Origin: Tubulanus polymorphus
Lineage: Eukaryota > Nemertea > Palaeonemertea > Tubulaniformes > Tubulanidae
DNA length: 60,000 bases
Assembly (NCBI RefSeq): GCF_964204645.1
Contig: NC_134027.1
Location: forward strand, 23,302,485-23,362,484
Direction: 5' to 3'
Shown here one piece after another: positions 38,118 through 46,624 of the stretch. Positions within the stretch are counted from its first letter, which is position 1, and each line of letters starts with the position of its first letter. The notes under the pieces are model-generated. The model saw nothing but the letters and a program-made list of their open reading frames with translations, was not told the origin of the DNA and searched no databases. The position numbers and the translations under genes are program-made.

Positions 38118-38735
38118 ATGTCTAAGAAATCGAATAAGAATAATGTTAAAGTTGAAAAAACTTTGGAAGATTTAGGCCTAACAGATGATAATGATAATGT
38201 GGCAACTAAATGTGATAATAAAATTGATAGTAATATTGATTACGAGTACTATTTATATTCTAAGCATCAACTCGAACTATTGATTGCGAGTGGCAAATCT
38301 AAAGAGTTTATTGGTAAAACAATAACTTTTCAAGAATTAGATAATATGAACAAAGAAAAAGTAATCAAATATTTTAAGATTTATGAAGAGTCAAGATTAG
38401 CTAGAATAAATGATTCTATTTCTAATGGTATTATCAAATGTTATTCAAAATTATGTAACCGGCTAATGCCAATTAATGATGAAAATAAATTATATAGTGA
38501 TTTAAAAAATGACTTCTTAGTTATGACTGAATTACAAAAATGGGTTGGATATGCTTCATTCCAATTAGGATCGGTTATGACATTGATTTCTACTGGAGTT
38601 ATAACATTTTCGAATATCAAACCTATGGAAAACAAAGATAAAAGTAAATCAGGTAAGAACGAAACAGATGTACTACAACCAAACCGCGAAACAGAAGATG
38701 AATCAGAACAAAAATTAACTAAAATAAATGAGTGA
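38118..38735 (+). CDS. Unknown 205-aa protein with one membrane segment
   Basis: Not recognised. Lys/Asn/Asp-rich, acidic N-terminal 50 residues, a helical middle, then a hydrophobic stretch (about WVGYASFQLGSVMTLISTGV, residues 141-165) that could span a membrane, and a charged tail. The gene ends in TGA inside ATGAGTGATG, overlapping the next ORF by 8 nt. First gene of an overlapping four-gene plus-strand block ending with integrase and ATPase, so a packaging or virion-assembly role is possible but unproven. Confidence 0.6.
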   Translation: MSKKSNKNNVKVEKTLEDLGLTDDNDNVATKCDNKIDSNIDYEYYLYSKHQLELLIASGKSKEFIGKTITFQELDNMNKEKVIKYFKIYEESRLARINDSISNGIIKCYSKLCNRLMPINDENKLYSDLKNDFLVMTELQKWVGYASFQLGSVMTLISTGVITFSNIKPMENKDKSKSGKNETDVLQPNRETEDESEQKLTKINE

Positions 38736-39123
38736 TGATGGTGTCGTTCAACACCCACACGGTGATATTAAAAAAAAGCCTAGATCTGAGAAACAAATTG
38801 AATGGGCAAAGAAATTAGGTAAAAGATCTGCAGAATTAAAAAAAGCTAAGAAAAAGAAATTAACTGATATAAATGAATCTGGTATTAATTCAAATAATAA
38901 TCCATCTAATTCTTATAATGCTGGAAGTAATAATAAATTATATATTACAATTGGAGTAATCACAGTAATTATATTCTCTGGTGTAATATATAAATATAAA
39001 TTTAATAATAATGAAAGTGATAATGATAATGATGAACGGAAACTTCGTTACCCATGTACAGACAATAAACCACCAGAAAATAAATCAAATGAAAATAAAT
39101 CTAAAATATTATTGATGGATTAA
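38728..39123 (+). CDS. Small basic protein with one transmembrane segment (131 aa)
   Basis: Begins MSDDGVVQHPHGDIKKKPRS, followed by a strongly basic stretch (about 18-48) that could bind nucleic acid, a Ser/Asn linker, one clear transmembrane helix (LYITIGVITVIIFSGVIY, about 71-88) and an acidic tail. A virion membrane or DNA-bridging protein is conceivable; I do not recognise the family. It overlaps the upstream ORF by 8 nt and stops (TAA) one codon before, and in frame with, the integrase ATG at 39127. An inactive copy of its first codons lies at 37837. Confidence 0.6.
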   Translation: MSDDGVVQHPHGDIKKKPRSEKQIEWAKKLGKRSAELKKAKKKKLTDINESGINSNNNPSNSYNAGSNNKLYITIGVITVIIFSGVIYKYKFNNNESDNDNDERKLRYPCTDNKPPENKSNENKSKILLMD

Positions 39124-39126
39124 AAT

Positions 39127-40239
39127 ATGATGAAAAAAGAACAATATTTAAGAGATTTATATTATAATCCAGAAAGTGAAGTTTCATATTCAAGTGTTTC
39201 GGAATTATGGGATAAAATTAAATCTGATAAAGAAAAAATAAAATATAGTGAATTAAAATCATGGTTACAAAATCAACCCACATATCAAATTCATAAAAAG
39301 ATGGATAAAAAATATTTAACAAGAAAAGTAATGGTTTCATATATTGACCAACAATGGCAAGCTGATTTAATTGATATGAAAAACTTAGAATATAGCAAAG
39401 AAGAATATAACAAAGGATATTTTTGGATACTAAATGTTATAGATATATTCAGTAGATACGCATGGAGTATCCCGATTAAAAATAAAACTGGTATAGAAGT
39501 TACAAATTCTTTCAAATTAATATTTAAAGAAGCTATCCCAGATAAAATACAATTTGATGAAGGTAAAGAATTTTATAACAAACTTTTTAAAAAACTATTA
39601 ACTGATAACGATGTAGAATATTTTTCAACACATTACGATAAAAAAGCATCTGTTATAGAAAGATTTAATAAAACATTGAAAACTAGAATGTGGAAATATT
39701 TCACCGCTAATGAAACATATAAATATATCGATGAGTCTATAAATACATTAGATGATTTAGTTAAAGGTTATAATAATTCTAAACATAGTTCTATAAATAT
39801 GAAACCTATACAAGCTAGAAAAGAAGAAAATTCAGAAATAGTTTGGAATAATTTATATGGAGCATTTGTTACACATGATTTTGGAGTACCTAAATTTAAA
39901 ATAGGACAACATGTTAGAATTTCTAAATATCGAAAAACATTTTATAAAGGTTATACCCCTAATTTTACTGAAGAAATATTTAAAATTAAAAAGATAATAT
40001 TAACTAAACCATTTGTTTATAAATTGTTTGATTTAAAAGATGAAGAAATATTAGGTTATTTTTATGAACAAGAATTATCATTAGTACCAAATCCAGATGA
40101 AATAGAATACAAAATAGAAAAAGTATTGAAAACAAAAACTCTTAAAGGAAAAAAGTATTCTTTGGTGAAATATAAAGGATATGATGATAAATTTAATGAA
40201 TGGATTTTATCTAGTAAAATTAAAAGAATAAATGAATAA
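39127..40239 (+). CDS. Polinton integrase (retroviral-type DDE) with C-terminal chromodomain
   Basis: 370 aa. The catalytic core has the acidic triad in WQADLIDM (D80), FDEGKEF (D144) and VIERFNKTLK (E178), in the D,D-x33-E arrangement of rve-family integrases, with the DIFSRYAW strand (about 106-113) and a conserved NNSKHSS segment. A C-terminal beta-barrel-like part (about 257-320) is followed by a chromodomain-type module (about 327-370, YSLVKYKGYDDKFNEWIL), as in the transposon-derived integrases of animal genomes. It joins element ends to host DNA, giving the 6-bp duplication seen here; the chromodomain may steer it to histone marks. No frameshift. Overlaps the ATPase start by 8 nt. Confidence 0.93.
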   Translation: MMKKEQYLRDLYYNPESEVSYSSVSELWDKIKSDKEKIKYSELKSWLQNQPTYQIHKKMDKKYLTRKVMVSYIDQQWQADLIDMKNLEYSKEEYNKGYFWILNVIDIFSRYAWSIPIKNKTGIEVTNSFKLIFKEAIPDKIQFDEGKEFYNKLFKKLLTDNDVEYFSTHYDKKASVIERFNKTLKTRMWKYFTANETYKYIDESINTLDDLVKGYNNSKHSSINMKPIQARKEENSEIVWNNLYGAFVTHDFGVPKFKIGQHVRISKYRKTFYKGYTPNFTEEIFKIKKIILTKPFVYKLFDLKDEEILGYFYEQELSLVPNPDEIEYKIEKVLKTKTLKGKKYSLVKYKGYDDKFNEWILSSKIKRINE

Positions 40240-40846
40240 AGATTTGTTTATATTTGAACCACATAATATGTTAGTTACTGGAGTTACAAATTGTGGTAAA
40301 ACACACTTCATATTATATTTATTAGAAACTATTTATAAAAATCATTTCGATAATATAATATTAGTCTGCCCAACTTATGAAATGAATGAAACGTATAATA
40401 GAGATATAGTTTTTAAAGATAAAAAGTTTATTATATTAAATTCTAAAACAGTGAAAGATAATTTAGATAATTGTATAAAAATTGCATTAGATATTTATAA
40501 AGGATCTAATACATTATTTATTATTGATGATTGCGCAAATTTACATGATTCTAAAATTAGAGAAAGTGAGTTATGTTATTTAGCTTTCTCTGGTAGACAT
40601 TTTGGGATAACAACTTGGGTTTTAAATCAGAAATATAATTCAATTGTGAAAGATTTTAGAGAGAATATAAGATTTCTAGTTTTATTCTACAACAAAGATA
40701 GAAAATCTATGCAACAATCATTGGAAGAAAATCAAATTATACATCCTGAATTACATGATGAATATATGAATAAATTAAAGAATAATAAAGGTTCAAAATT
40801 ATTACTGAGATTACAATTTCCCTATGAATATAAATTTATAAAATAA
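40232..40846 (+). CDS. Packaging ATPase (FtsK/HerA, A32-like)
   Basis: 204 aa. Walker A GVTNCGKT at 17-24, Walker B LFIIDDC at 95-101, and a downstream TTWVLNQKYN segment (about 127-136) matching the sensor region of viral genome-packaging ATPases of the poxvirus A32 type. It would pump element DNA into a preformed capsid. Its presence beside capsid candidates is the usual argument that Polintons are virus-like. Start at 40232 lies inside the end of the integrase gene (ATGAATAAA), so it is probably translated from the same message. Length is near the lower end for the family and the frame is intact. Confidence 0.9.
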   Translation: MNKDLFIFEPHNMLVTGVTNCGKTHFILYLLETIYKNHFDNIILVCPTYEMNETYNRDIVFKDKKFIILNSKTVKDNLDNCIKIALDIYKGSNTLFIIDDCANLHDSKIRESELCYLAFSGRHFGITTWVLNQKYNSIVKDFRENIRFLVLFYNKDRKSMQQSLEENQIIHPELHDEYMNKLKNNKGSKLLLRLQFPYEYKFIK

Positions 40847-41224
40847 AATCCTAATTTAAAATATTAGAGAATTTCGAATATGTTTGATGGATGAGTGGAT
40901 GAATTGGATGAATTGGATGAATTGGATGAGTGGATGAATGGATGAGTGTAATAATATATAATTTACATATGTTTTTTATTTTTAAACCAGTAAGAGTTTG
41001 ATTTGAAGTTATTTTATCAATTTTATACTATATTTAAATATTATTTTAATAATATATATATTGTGTTAAATTTGATAAAGAATACAAATATTATATTTAT
41101 ACTCATACTATTCTTCCAATTCATGTGTTAAAAAGTAAAATATATATATATTATTACACTCATCCACTCTTCTACTCATCCAACTCATCCAACTCATCCA
41201 TTCATCCATCAATATATATGGAAC
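40847..41224. terminator. Convergence region with mirrored GGATGA repeats
   Basis: Separates the converging gene blocks. A degenerate 8-9-bp tandem repeat (GGATGAATT/GGATGAGT) at 40886-40948 is mirrored by CATCCAACT/CATCCATT repeats at 41152-41210; the inner arm ends GATGAGTGTAATAATATATA match as inverted repeats. The spacer is very AT-rich. Each transcript would carry one arm at its 3' end, consistent with a transcription end or RNA hairpin region. Role inferred. Confidence 0.55.
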
Positions 41225-42325
41225 TTAATCTTTTTCATTTTCATTTTCATATTTTTCTTTAAGCTTATTGTATTCTAACCATAAATTCCTTTGCATTTTC
41301 ATTGATTTAATTCCTAAATGATTCCTGAGATAATATTTATTGAATTTTACTCTTGAAAATATTTTTGGAATATAATTTTCGATTTCAGTTTTAGATGGAT
41401 GTTTATTTAAAAATTCTCTAAAATCATTATATTTAAGTTCAAATAAGTTCATTGCATAAGTTACATTTGGTTTAAAGTTATCTAACTTTTTCAATATGGT
41501 AACTATATCATTACTCAAGAAATAATCTATAAATGTTTTTCTATACCACCGATAATCTAATATATTCATTTTATTAAATTTTGGATTTATAACTGTTGGA
41601 TTTTCTATTACATTATCTGTACCAATATGTTTAATTGAGTATTTATGATTCAATTGTTTATCATATATTACATATTCTTTACATTTTTCACACCAAGATT
41701 TAAATACCTGTATTGCATGGGCTGAATCATTTCCACCTTTTGTTTTTAATTTATAATGTTTTGCCCAATTAGCCTTTGTTATACATTCATTACAGAAGGC
41801 ACAATAATTCTGATCCTCTTTCCATTTATCTTTATATATATTGGCATATATTTTTACTAATTGTAAAATATGTTCATCTTTTTTGATGTGTAATAAATAA
41901 TCATTATAATTATCAAAATCTTCTTCACAATACATACATCTGATGTTATCTTTTGGTTGAACATTTGATTTTTCTATTTTAGGTTCAATATTATGTTCTA
42001 TTTTTGTTTCAATCTTATCATCATTCGATATAGAAGGTATAACATTATCTTCTATTTTTGTTTCAATATTATTATCTATTTTTGTTTCAATATTATTATC
42101 TATTTTTGTTTCAATATTATCTTCTATTTTTGTTTCAATATTATCTTCTATTTTTATATCAATATTATTATTACGTTCAATTAAATATTCTTTGTATTGA
42201 TTTAATTCATTTAATAAAAATGTTCCAATATATTCATTTATTCTTTTATAAGGTATTACATAATACAAATCATCATTGATTTCTTTATCAGCTTTGATTC
42301 TTTCATATACTTTACCTCCTTCCAT
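41225..42325 (-). CDS. Zinc-finger protein with NIETKI repeats (366 aa)
   Basis: Three parts. Residues 1-50 are helical. About 55-120 is a low-complexity run of some eight degenerate 9-residue units of the form DNNIETKIE, likely coiled or extended. About 128-235 carries three Cys/His pairs that look like divergent C2H2 fingers: CMYCEEDFDNYNDYLLHIKK, CAFCNECITKANWAKH and CEKCKEYVIYDKQLNHKYSI. The C-terminal 130 aa is helical with no recognised domain. It is preceded by the replication-class motif, so an early or regulatory DNA- or RNA-binding role is my guess. The repeat region is where copy number would be expected to vary. Confidence 0.65.
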   Translation of the reverse strand: MEGGKVYERIKADKEINDDLYYVIPYKRINEYIGTFLLNELNQYKEYLIERNNNIDIKIEDNIETKIEDNIETKIDNNIETKIDNNIETKIEDNVIPSISNDDKIETKIEHNIEPKIEKSNVQPKDNIRCMYCEEDFDNYNDYLLHIKKDEHILQLVKIYANIYKDKWKEDQNYCAFCNECITKANWAKHYKLKTKGGNDSAHAIQVFKSWCEKCKEYVIYDKQLNHKYSIKHIGTDNVIENPTVINPKFNKMNILDYRWYRKTFIDYFLSNDIVTILKKLDNFKPNVTYAMNLFELKYNDFREFLNKHPSKTEIENYIPKIFSRVKFNKYYLRNHLGIKSMKMQRNLWLEYNKLKEKYENENEKD

Positions 42326-42358
42326 TTATTATATATATTTTTATTAAAGTTAAAATTT
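42323..42358 (-). promoter_or_regulatory. Replication-class start motif of the zinc-finger gene
   Basis: Minus strand: CTTTAATAAAAATATATA then TAATAAATGG, in line with the polymerase and 113-aa gene motifs. Confidence 0.6.
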
Positions 42359-42615
42359 TAATACATAACACTATCTAATTGTGAATTTACAATATTTAAT
42401 TGCGCGTCAGATATAATATAAATGTGCATTTTAAAATTTTTGATTCCTTTATTCTTTGTCATGAATAATTGTATTCCATCTTTTGTATTTTGTAGTTTTT
42501 TCCCAGAACCATGTAATAAGTTATCTTCAGTTGTTCTAAAATCTAACCATAATGCATATTTATTACCGGTATAATAATCAATTTGATTAATGTTACAATT
42601 TTCAGATGATTTCAC
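42358..42615 (-). CDS. C-terminal segment of the major capsid protein, in a shifted frame
   Basis: 85 codons without an ATG (first codon GTG), starting where the capsid ORF stops. Contains WLDFRTTEDNLLHGSGK and ends ADAQLNIVNSQLDSVMY-type sequence (here SDAQLNIVNSQLDSVMY), which I recognise as the usual C-terminal end of the adintovirus-type hexon protein in animal Polintons. It is thus the tail of the upstream ORF rather than a gene of its own. The frame change lies at a run of five A's around 42618-42622. Confidence 0.7.
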   Translation of the reverse strand: MKSSENCNINQIDYYTGNKYALWLDFRTTEDNLLHGSGKKLQNTKDGIQLFMTKNKGIKNFKMHIYIISDAQLNIVNSQLDSVMY

Positions 42616-43607
42616 ACTTTTTCATTCATAAAATGTTTTCTAATTTCTGGCCATTGATCAATCATTCTCATTCCTTGACAAAATATTTTATTCGCTATAC
42701 CTTCAATAGTTATTTCTACTTTTGTTATTTCAGGATTATAATAATTGTCAACATTTATTGCGCCATTAGTATACGTTCCAATGGTAAAAAATATTAATAT
42801 ACCTTTAATAGATCTTCTAGGAAAGTTAATATTCTCATTAATAATTTCATCATTTGCATTAATAGTTACAGTTTTAAATTTATCAATATAATCATATAAT
42901 AATGAAAACCCTTGATTATATTTAGTTTGAATTATACTTGAAATATTTCCATCAGTTACTGTATCATATTCTAAACATATATTCGATAATTTATAACTCG
43001 TATCTTTATTAACGCTAGATAATACAATTTCATTTACAGGAGCAAATGTTATCTCAAATATAATATCTTCTTGAATTGCGTATTTATATAAAGGTGCATT
43101 ATTATTTATCAATTCAAAATCTAATGGAATTTTATATTTGCTTCCATATATACTTTTTATCAATTTATCTACATCATTAGTTAATATTGCGCTATTAGCT
43201 TCTGATCTTAATTTATTTTGGTTTTCTGATTGAATTCCTTGAAATATCATATTATTTCTATTTTCTTTAGTTAACCATAAATCTTTATAATGTGAAAATA
43301 AATTATAATCATCTAATGAGAAAACTGTTTCTGGACCAATCTTTATTGTTAACTTTTTAATCAAATATCTTCCAACATTATCAACGACATAATTATTATT
43401 ATTACCGATTACTTTTATATCAGCCGATAAATAAATACTATTTGGAACATAAAAAGTATTTTGTGTTAATCTCGGAATTCTAACATATAAAGTTTCATCG
43501 GGATTAATATTTGAAGGGTTATGAGTAATTATATGATGTGATCTTTCTGCTTTAATAGCATTAGATATTCTATGATTCTTAGAAGGATTGATATAACTCC
43601 CACTCAT
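42612..43607 (-). CDS. Major capsid (hexon) protein candidate, double jelly-roll type, lacking its tail
   Basis: 331 codons. The N-terminal part has the look of the adintovirus/Polinton capsid family (F54H12.2-like in animal genomes): LYVRIPRLTQNTFYVPNS, VDNVGRYLIKKLTIKIG, SLDDYNLFSHYKDLW. Alternating beta-strand hydrophobicity runs through the whole protein, as expected for two jelly rolls. The ORF ends prematurely in TGA at 42612 and the family's C-terminal segment continues in the -1 frame (42358-42615). The virion-class start motif lies directly upstream. Identification is from remembered family features; a structure prediction would settle it. Confidence 0.75.
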   Translation of the reverse strand: MSGSYINPSKNHRISNAIKAERSHHIITHNPSNINPDETLYVRIPRLTQNTFYVPNSIYLSADIKVIGNNNNYVVDNVGRYLIKKLTIKIGPETVFSLDDYNLFSHYKDLWLTKENRNNMIFQGIQSENQNKLRSEANSAILTNDVDKLIKSIYGSKYKIPLDFELINNNAPLYKYAIQEDIIFEITFAPVNEIVLSSVNKDTSYKLSNICLEYDTVTDGNISSIIQTKYNQGFSLLYDYIDKFKTVTINANDEIINENINFPRRSIKGILIFFTIGTYTNGAINVDNYYNPEITKVEITIEGIANKIFCQGMRMIDQWPEIRKHFMNEKV

Positions 43608-43635
43608 TTATTTAACAAAAAAATTAATTATTTAT
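43605..43635 (-). promoter_or_regulatory. Virion-class start motif, major capsid gene
   Basis: Minus strand: TTAATTTTTTTG, then TTAAATAAATG at the start codon. Confidence 0.65.
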
Positions 43636-43640
43636 TTTTG

Positions 43641-43700
43641 ATCATGTTTACTTGATATTTTTTGATATCATGTTTACTTGATATTTTTTGATATCATATT
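43641..43700. repeat. 26-bp tandem duplication at the 3' end of the 534-aa gene
   Basis: ATCATGTTTACTTGATATTTTTTGAT occurs at 43641 and 43667, with a third partial unit. The 534-aa ORF ends inside the repeat, so the duplication added only 3' untranslated sequence. Confidence 0.85.
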
Positions 43701-45278
43701 TACTAAACCAAAAATAATAGCACTTACAACTGTAATTAAAAATAAAATAATATGTTCAGCAGCAAAGTTAATAATGTTTCCTGCAGATTTCAATATAAAA
43801 CCAACAATTGAAGCAATAACTCCTGGCAATGCTGCAGCAGATTTTTTAGATAGTTCCCATAAATATTTTGCTAATTTCTTTAAACCATCTTTAACTTTAT
43901 CTTGTATAGAATTATTGTCTGGAGGTTTATCTGGTTTATTTGGAGTAGGAGTAGATTTTAAAGCATTTGATATTGCTAAACCAATTGTTGTAAATAACAT
44001 AGTTACAGATGTTAGAATTGAAAGAATTGTTATTCCTTCTAATTTAAATAATAATCTTATTCTGTCTTTTAATAATATTTCAGAATTTGGTTTAATCAAC
44101 AAATCTTTAAAAATAACTTTTAATCTATTAATATTATAATCATATGATTTTAATAATAATTTAATTTCTTCTTTTTGTAATTCTATGTTATATTCTAAAT
44201 CATCTTTTACTTTTTCTAAATATGCATTTCTTTTTTTAAATTCAATTTCTTCAATAACTTTATTATCTCTATCTAATTTTAATCGTTCTATTTCTTTATT
44301 TTTATCAGTTCTATCTTTTTCTAAAAATCTAATTTTAATATCTCTTTTACTTTTTTCATGCGCAATTTCACCAGCTGATTCTTGCATACCTTTAATTTCT
44401 CTACGTGCTTGTTCAGGAAATTCTTTTATTTCTTCATCAGTTAAATCAAATAATCCTTTTTCTAGTAAAGATTGTATTCGATTTATTCCAGTTTCAGTAC
44501 CGGGTGTATCTAAAATACTATTCATCTCTTCGTCAAATGAATGAATTGCATCTAACATGCTATCAAAATGTTTTCCTAATTGTAATTGATTTGAATCATT
44601 ATCAATTTGTTGAATATCTCTTCTAGATGTTTCGGGTGTTGAAGATCTTAATTTATCTAATCGATCTCTATTCTCTTCCATTTCCGTTTCTGGATTATCA
44701 TCGATTATCTTAAATAAGTCATCAATTTTTTGACTAAATACTCTTATATTATCATCTCTTTCTTTTAGTGTAACATCAGTTATTTCATTACTAATACTTA
44801 TTCTCTTAATTCTAAATGTTTCTAAATTTCTCAAAGTTGATTCCGCTAATATTTTATTTAGTTTTGTCTTTTGATTAGTGATATCAATATAATAATCATC
44901 TTTCAAATGATAATAATATTCACCATCTAAAGATTTTAATTCTTGTACTAAATATCTGGCACCTCTGTAATTTATATTATATCCAGATCTTTCAAATACA
45001 TCTTGAAACTTATATATAAATTCATTATTTTCTATATCTTCCTTTGATAAACCTGGAATTTCATTTTCAGGATTTATTTTCGATCTAGTTCTTCTATCAA
45101 ATTCATCTGTTGATGGGGCTTTAGAACCACTATCTGCTAAATTAGAATTATATGCTGATTCATCATCATTATCAATATTAGTTTCATTAAAATCAGGTTG
45201 TTGTTCATCATCAATATATCCTTCATTATTATTTCCCATTTCTCCCATTTCATAATCTTCTCCACCTTCTACATCCAT
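43674..45278 (-). CDS. Long coiled-coil membrane-associated virion protein candidate (534 aa)
   Basis: Acidic disordered N-terminus (about 1-75), a middle rich in Lys/Glu/Leu heptads (about 135-400) predicting long coiled coils, a first hydrophobic helix pair (about 405-430), a Pro/Asn linker, then an Ala-rich segment (SAAALPGVIASIVGFIL) and a final membrane helix (HIILFLITVVSAIIFGLV). Proteins with an AALPG-type membrane end occur beside the capsid genes of animal Polintons. A virion core or membrane-penetration role fits but is not shown. The frame is open throughout. Lies in the virion gene block with the virion-class motif upstream. Confidence 0.6.
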   Translation of the reverse strand: MDVEGGEDYEMGEMGNNNEGYIDDEQQPDFNETNIDNDDESAYNSNLADSGSKAPSTDEFDRRTRSKINPENEIPGLSKEDIENNEFIYKFQDVFERSGYNINYRGARYLVQELKSLDGEYYYHLKDDYYIDITNQKTKLNKILAESTLRNLETFRIKRISISNEITDVTLKERDDNIRVFSQKIDDLFKIIDDNPETEMEENRDRLDKLRSSTPETSRRDIQQIDNDSNQLQLGKHFDSMLDAIHSFDEEMNSILDTPGTETGINRIQSLLEKGLFDLTDEEIKEFPEQARREIKGMQESAGEIAHEKSKRDIKIRFLEKDRTDKNKEIERLKLDRDNKVIEEIEFKKRNAYLEKVKDDLEYNIELQKEEIKLLLKSYDYNINRLKVIFKDLLIKPNSEILLKDRIRLLFKLEGITILSILTSVTMLFTTIGLAISNALKSTPTPNKPDKPPDNNSIQDKVKDGLKKLAKYLWELSKKSAAALPGVIASIVGFILKSAGNIINFAAEHIILFLITVVSAIIFGLVNMISKNIK

Positions 45279-45306
45279 TTACATAATAAAAAAATTAAAA
45301 TTTAAA
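45276..45306 (-). promoter_or_regulatory. Virion-class start motif, 534-aa gene
   Basis: Minus strand: TTTTAATTTTTTTATTATG then TAAATGG. Confidence 0.55.
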
Positions 45307-45510
45307 ATATAATATTCCTCCAATTACAATTCCTATACAAGTTATAGCTAATTTTGTATTTTCATGGGATTTATTATCATCATTTAGTTTAATCATATCA
45401 TGTTGAATTTTATCAGTTCTATTATTTTCTGATGTATTGTAATCTTTTATTTTAGAATCATTATTCAATTTAATATTCTTAGTTTTAGTTTCAGTTGATT
45501 GAATGTGTTT
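45295..45510 (-). pseudogene. In-frame extension of the 361-aa gene with a membrane helix
   Basis: Directly after the TAA at 45511-45513 the same frame stays open for 71 codons, improbable by chance in such AT-rich DNA. It encodes a charged Lys/Asn/Thr stretch and a hydrophobic helix (LAITCIGIVIGGILYF) before TAA at 45295. It has no start codon of its own near its beginning and no virion-class motif. Either it is the detached tail of the upstream protein or a small membrane-protein gene that has lost its start. Confidence 0.5.
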
Positions 45511-46596
45511 TTAATTTTTTTCACCTTCTATTAATTTTGGAGCAGTAATAATCTTTTTATTTATATCATTTAACCCAAATGAATTATTTATTGTTGCAGT
45601 TTTAATTAGATTAATATAACCAATTATATTTCCCATCTTCAATACTAAATCATTAGAAATAATTAATAGATTAGGGCCTATACAATAATTTAGTCTTACA
45701 TGAGATTTATCTAAATAATTTTGATATCTTATAATGTTTTCTGGAATCGATCTATTTTTATCATTATGAATTGAATCTTCAAATAAAACTTTAAACTGTT
45801 TCTGCGCATCGAATGAAGTGTTATCATTTCCAATTATTGGGGATCTTGTTTCAACTTGAGCGCCTAAAATACATATCAAATAAATTCTAATAGATTGATT
45901 TATTCTTTGTACACCTGATTTTGTAAAACCTTCACCATTTTCTAAAATGAAATTAACCCAACCATTATTATTATCAATTTTATAATTATGATAAGCTCCA
46001 ATTCTATGCATATAATCAATTCTTTTTATTTCATACTGTTCACCAACACCTTGCAATTTACCATGCGCTCTGAAATCGGAATTAATATTTATATTAAATT
46101 CATTACATATTTTATAAAACTTGGATATATTAATATTATTATCCAATTCTTTAAAATATTTAGACCCGGGTAAAGGACATTCTAATTCATTTAATATTAT
46201 TCTGATTTGAAAATATGTGTGAAATCTAAATATTGTGTGAATTAATTTTAAATCAGAATACTTCAAATTTTTATCTAAGTTATTTAAATGATCATTCCAA
46301 CTAATTCCACATCCTGTTGTTGCACAATAAACAGCAAAATTTAATTGATTCTGCCAATATTTCATATTAGATTTTACTTTATATATATGATATTCATCTC
46401 GAGTAAAAGTAACTTCATATGTATTTAATATATTTTCCATTTTAGAAATAAAAAACTGTGATTCATTAACATAAATTTCTAAATTAGTTAATGAATTTAA
46501 AACTACATTTTTATATGTAATATTTTTCTTAAAATCTATTGCCGGAATATTATATTTAATTGATTTATTATATTGGAAAGCTTTTGGAAACCCCAT
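45511..46596 (-). CDS. Conserved Polinton protein with CATTGCG motif, structural candidate (361 aa)
   Basis: Contains NFAVYCATTGCGISWNDHL (about residues 102-121) and HTYFQIRIILNELECPLPGS (about 142-161), which I associate with a conserved unnamed protein of animal Polintons; I do not know its function. Otherwise mixed alpha/beta with no membrane segment. The gene sits between capsid-block genes and has the virion-class motif (TTAATTTTTTAG then TATATAAATG). The frame continues past its TAA into a membrane helix (see 45295-45510), so this protein may be shortened. Confidence 0.6.
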   Translation of the reverse strand: MGFPKAFQYNKSIKYNIPAIDFKKNITYKNVVLNSLTNLEIYVNESQFFISKMENILNTYEVTFTRDEYHIYKVKSNMKYWQNQLNFAVYCATTGCGISWNDHLNNLDKNLKYSDLKLIHTIFRFHTYFQIRIILNELECPLPGSKYFKELDNNINISKFYKICNEFNININSDFRAHGKLQGVGEQYEIKRIDYMHRIGAYHNYKIDNNNGWVNFILENGEGFTKSGVQRINQSIRIYLICILGAQVETRSPIIGNDNTSFDAQKQFKVLFEDSIHNDKNRSIPENIIRYQNYLDKSHVRLNYCIGPNLLIISNDLVLKMGNIIGYINLIKTATINNSFGLNDINKKIITAPKLIEGEKN

Positions 46597-46624
46597 TTAT
46601 ATAACTAAAAAATTAATAATTTAT
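46594..46624 (-). promoter_or_regulatory. Virion-class start motif, 361-aa gene
   Basis: Minus strand: TTAATTTTTTAG then TTATATAAATGG. Confidence 0.6.

Noticed and set aside
39121-39126. 131-aa ORF in frame with the integrase across one TAA, suggesting a fusion
   Set aside because: The integrase has its own ATG and a complete layout; being in frame by chance is one in three. Kept only as a remark.
41993-42279. Plus-strand frames rich in Phe/Tyr opposite the zinc-finger gene
   Set aside because: Antisense shadow of the NIETKI tandem repeat.
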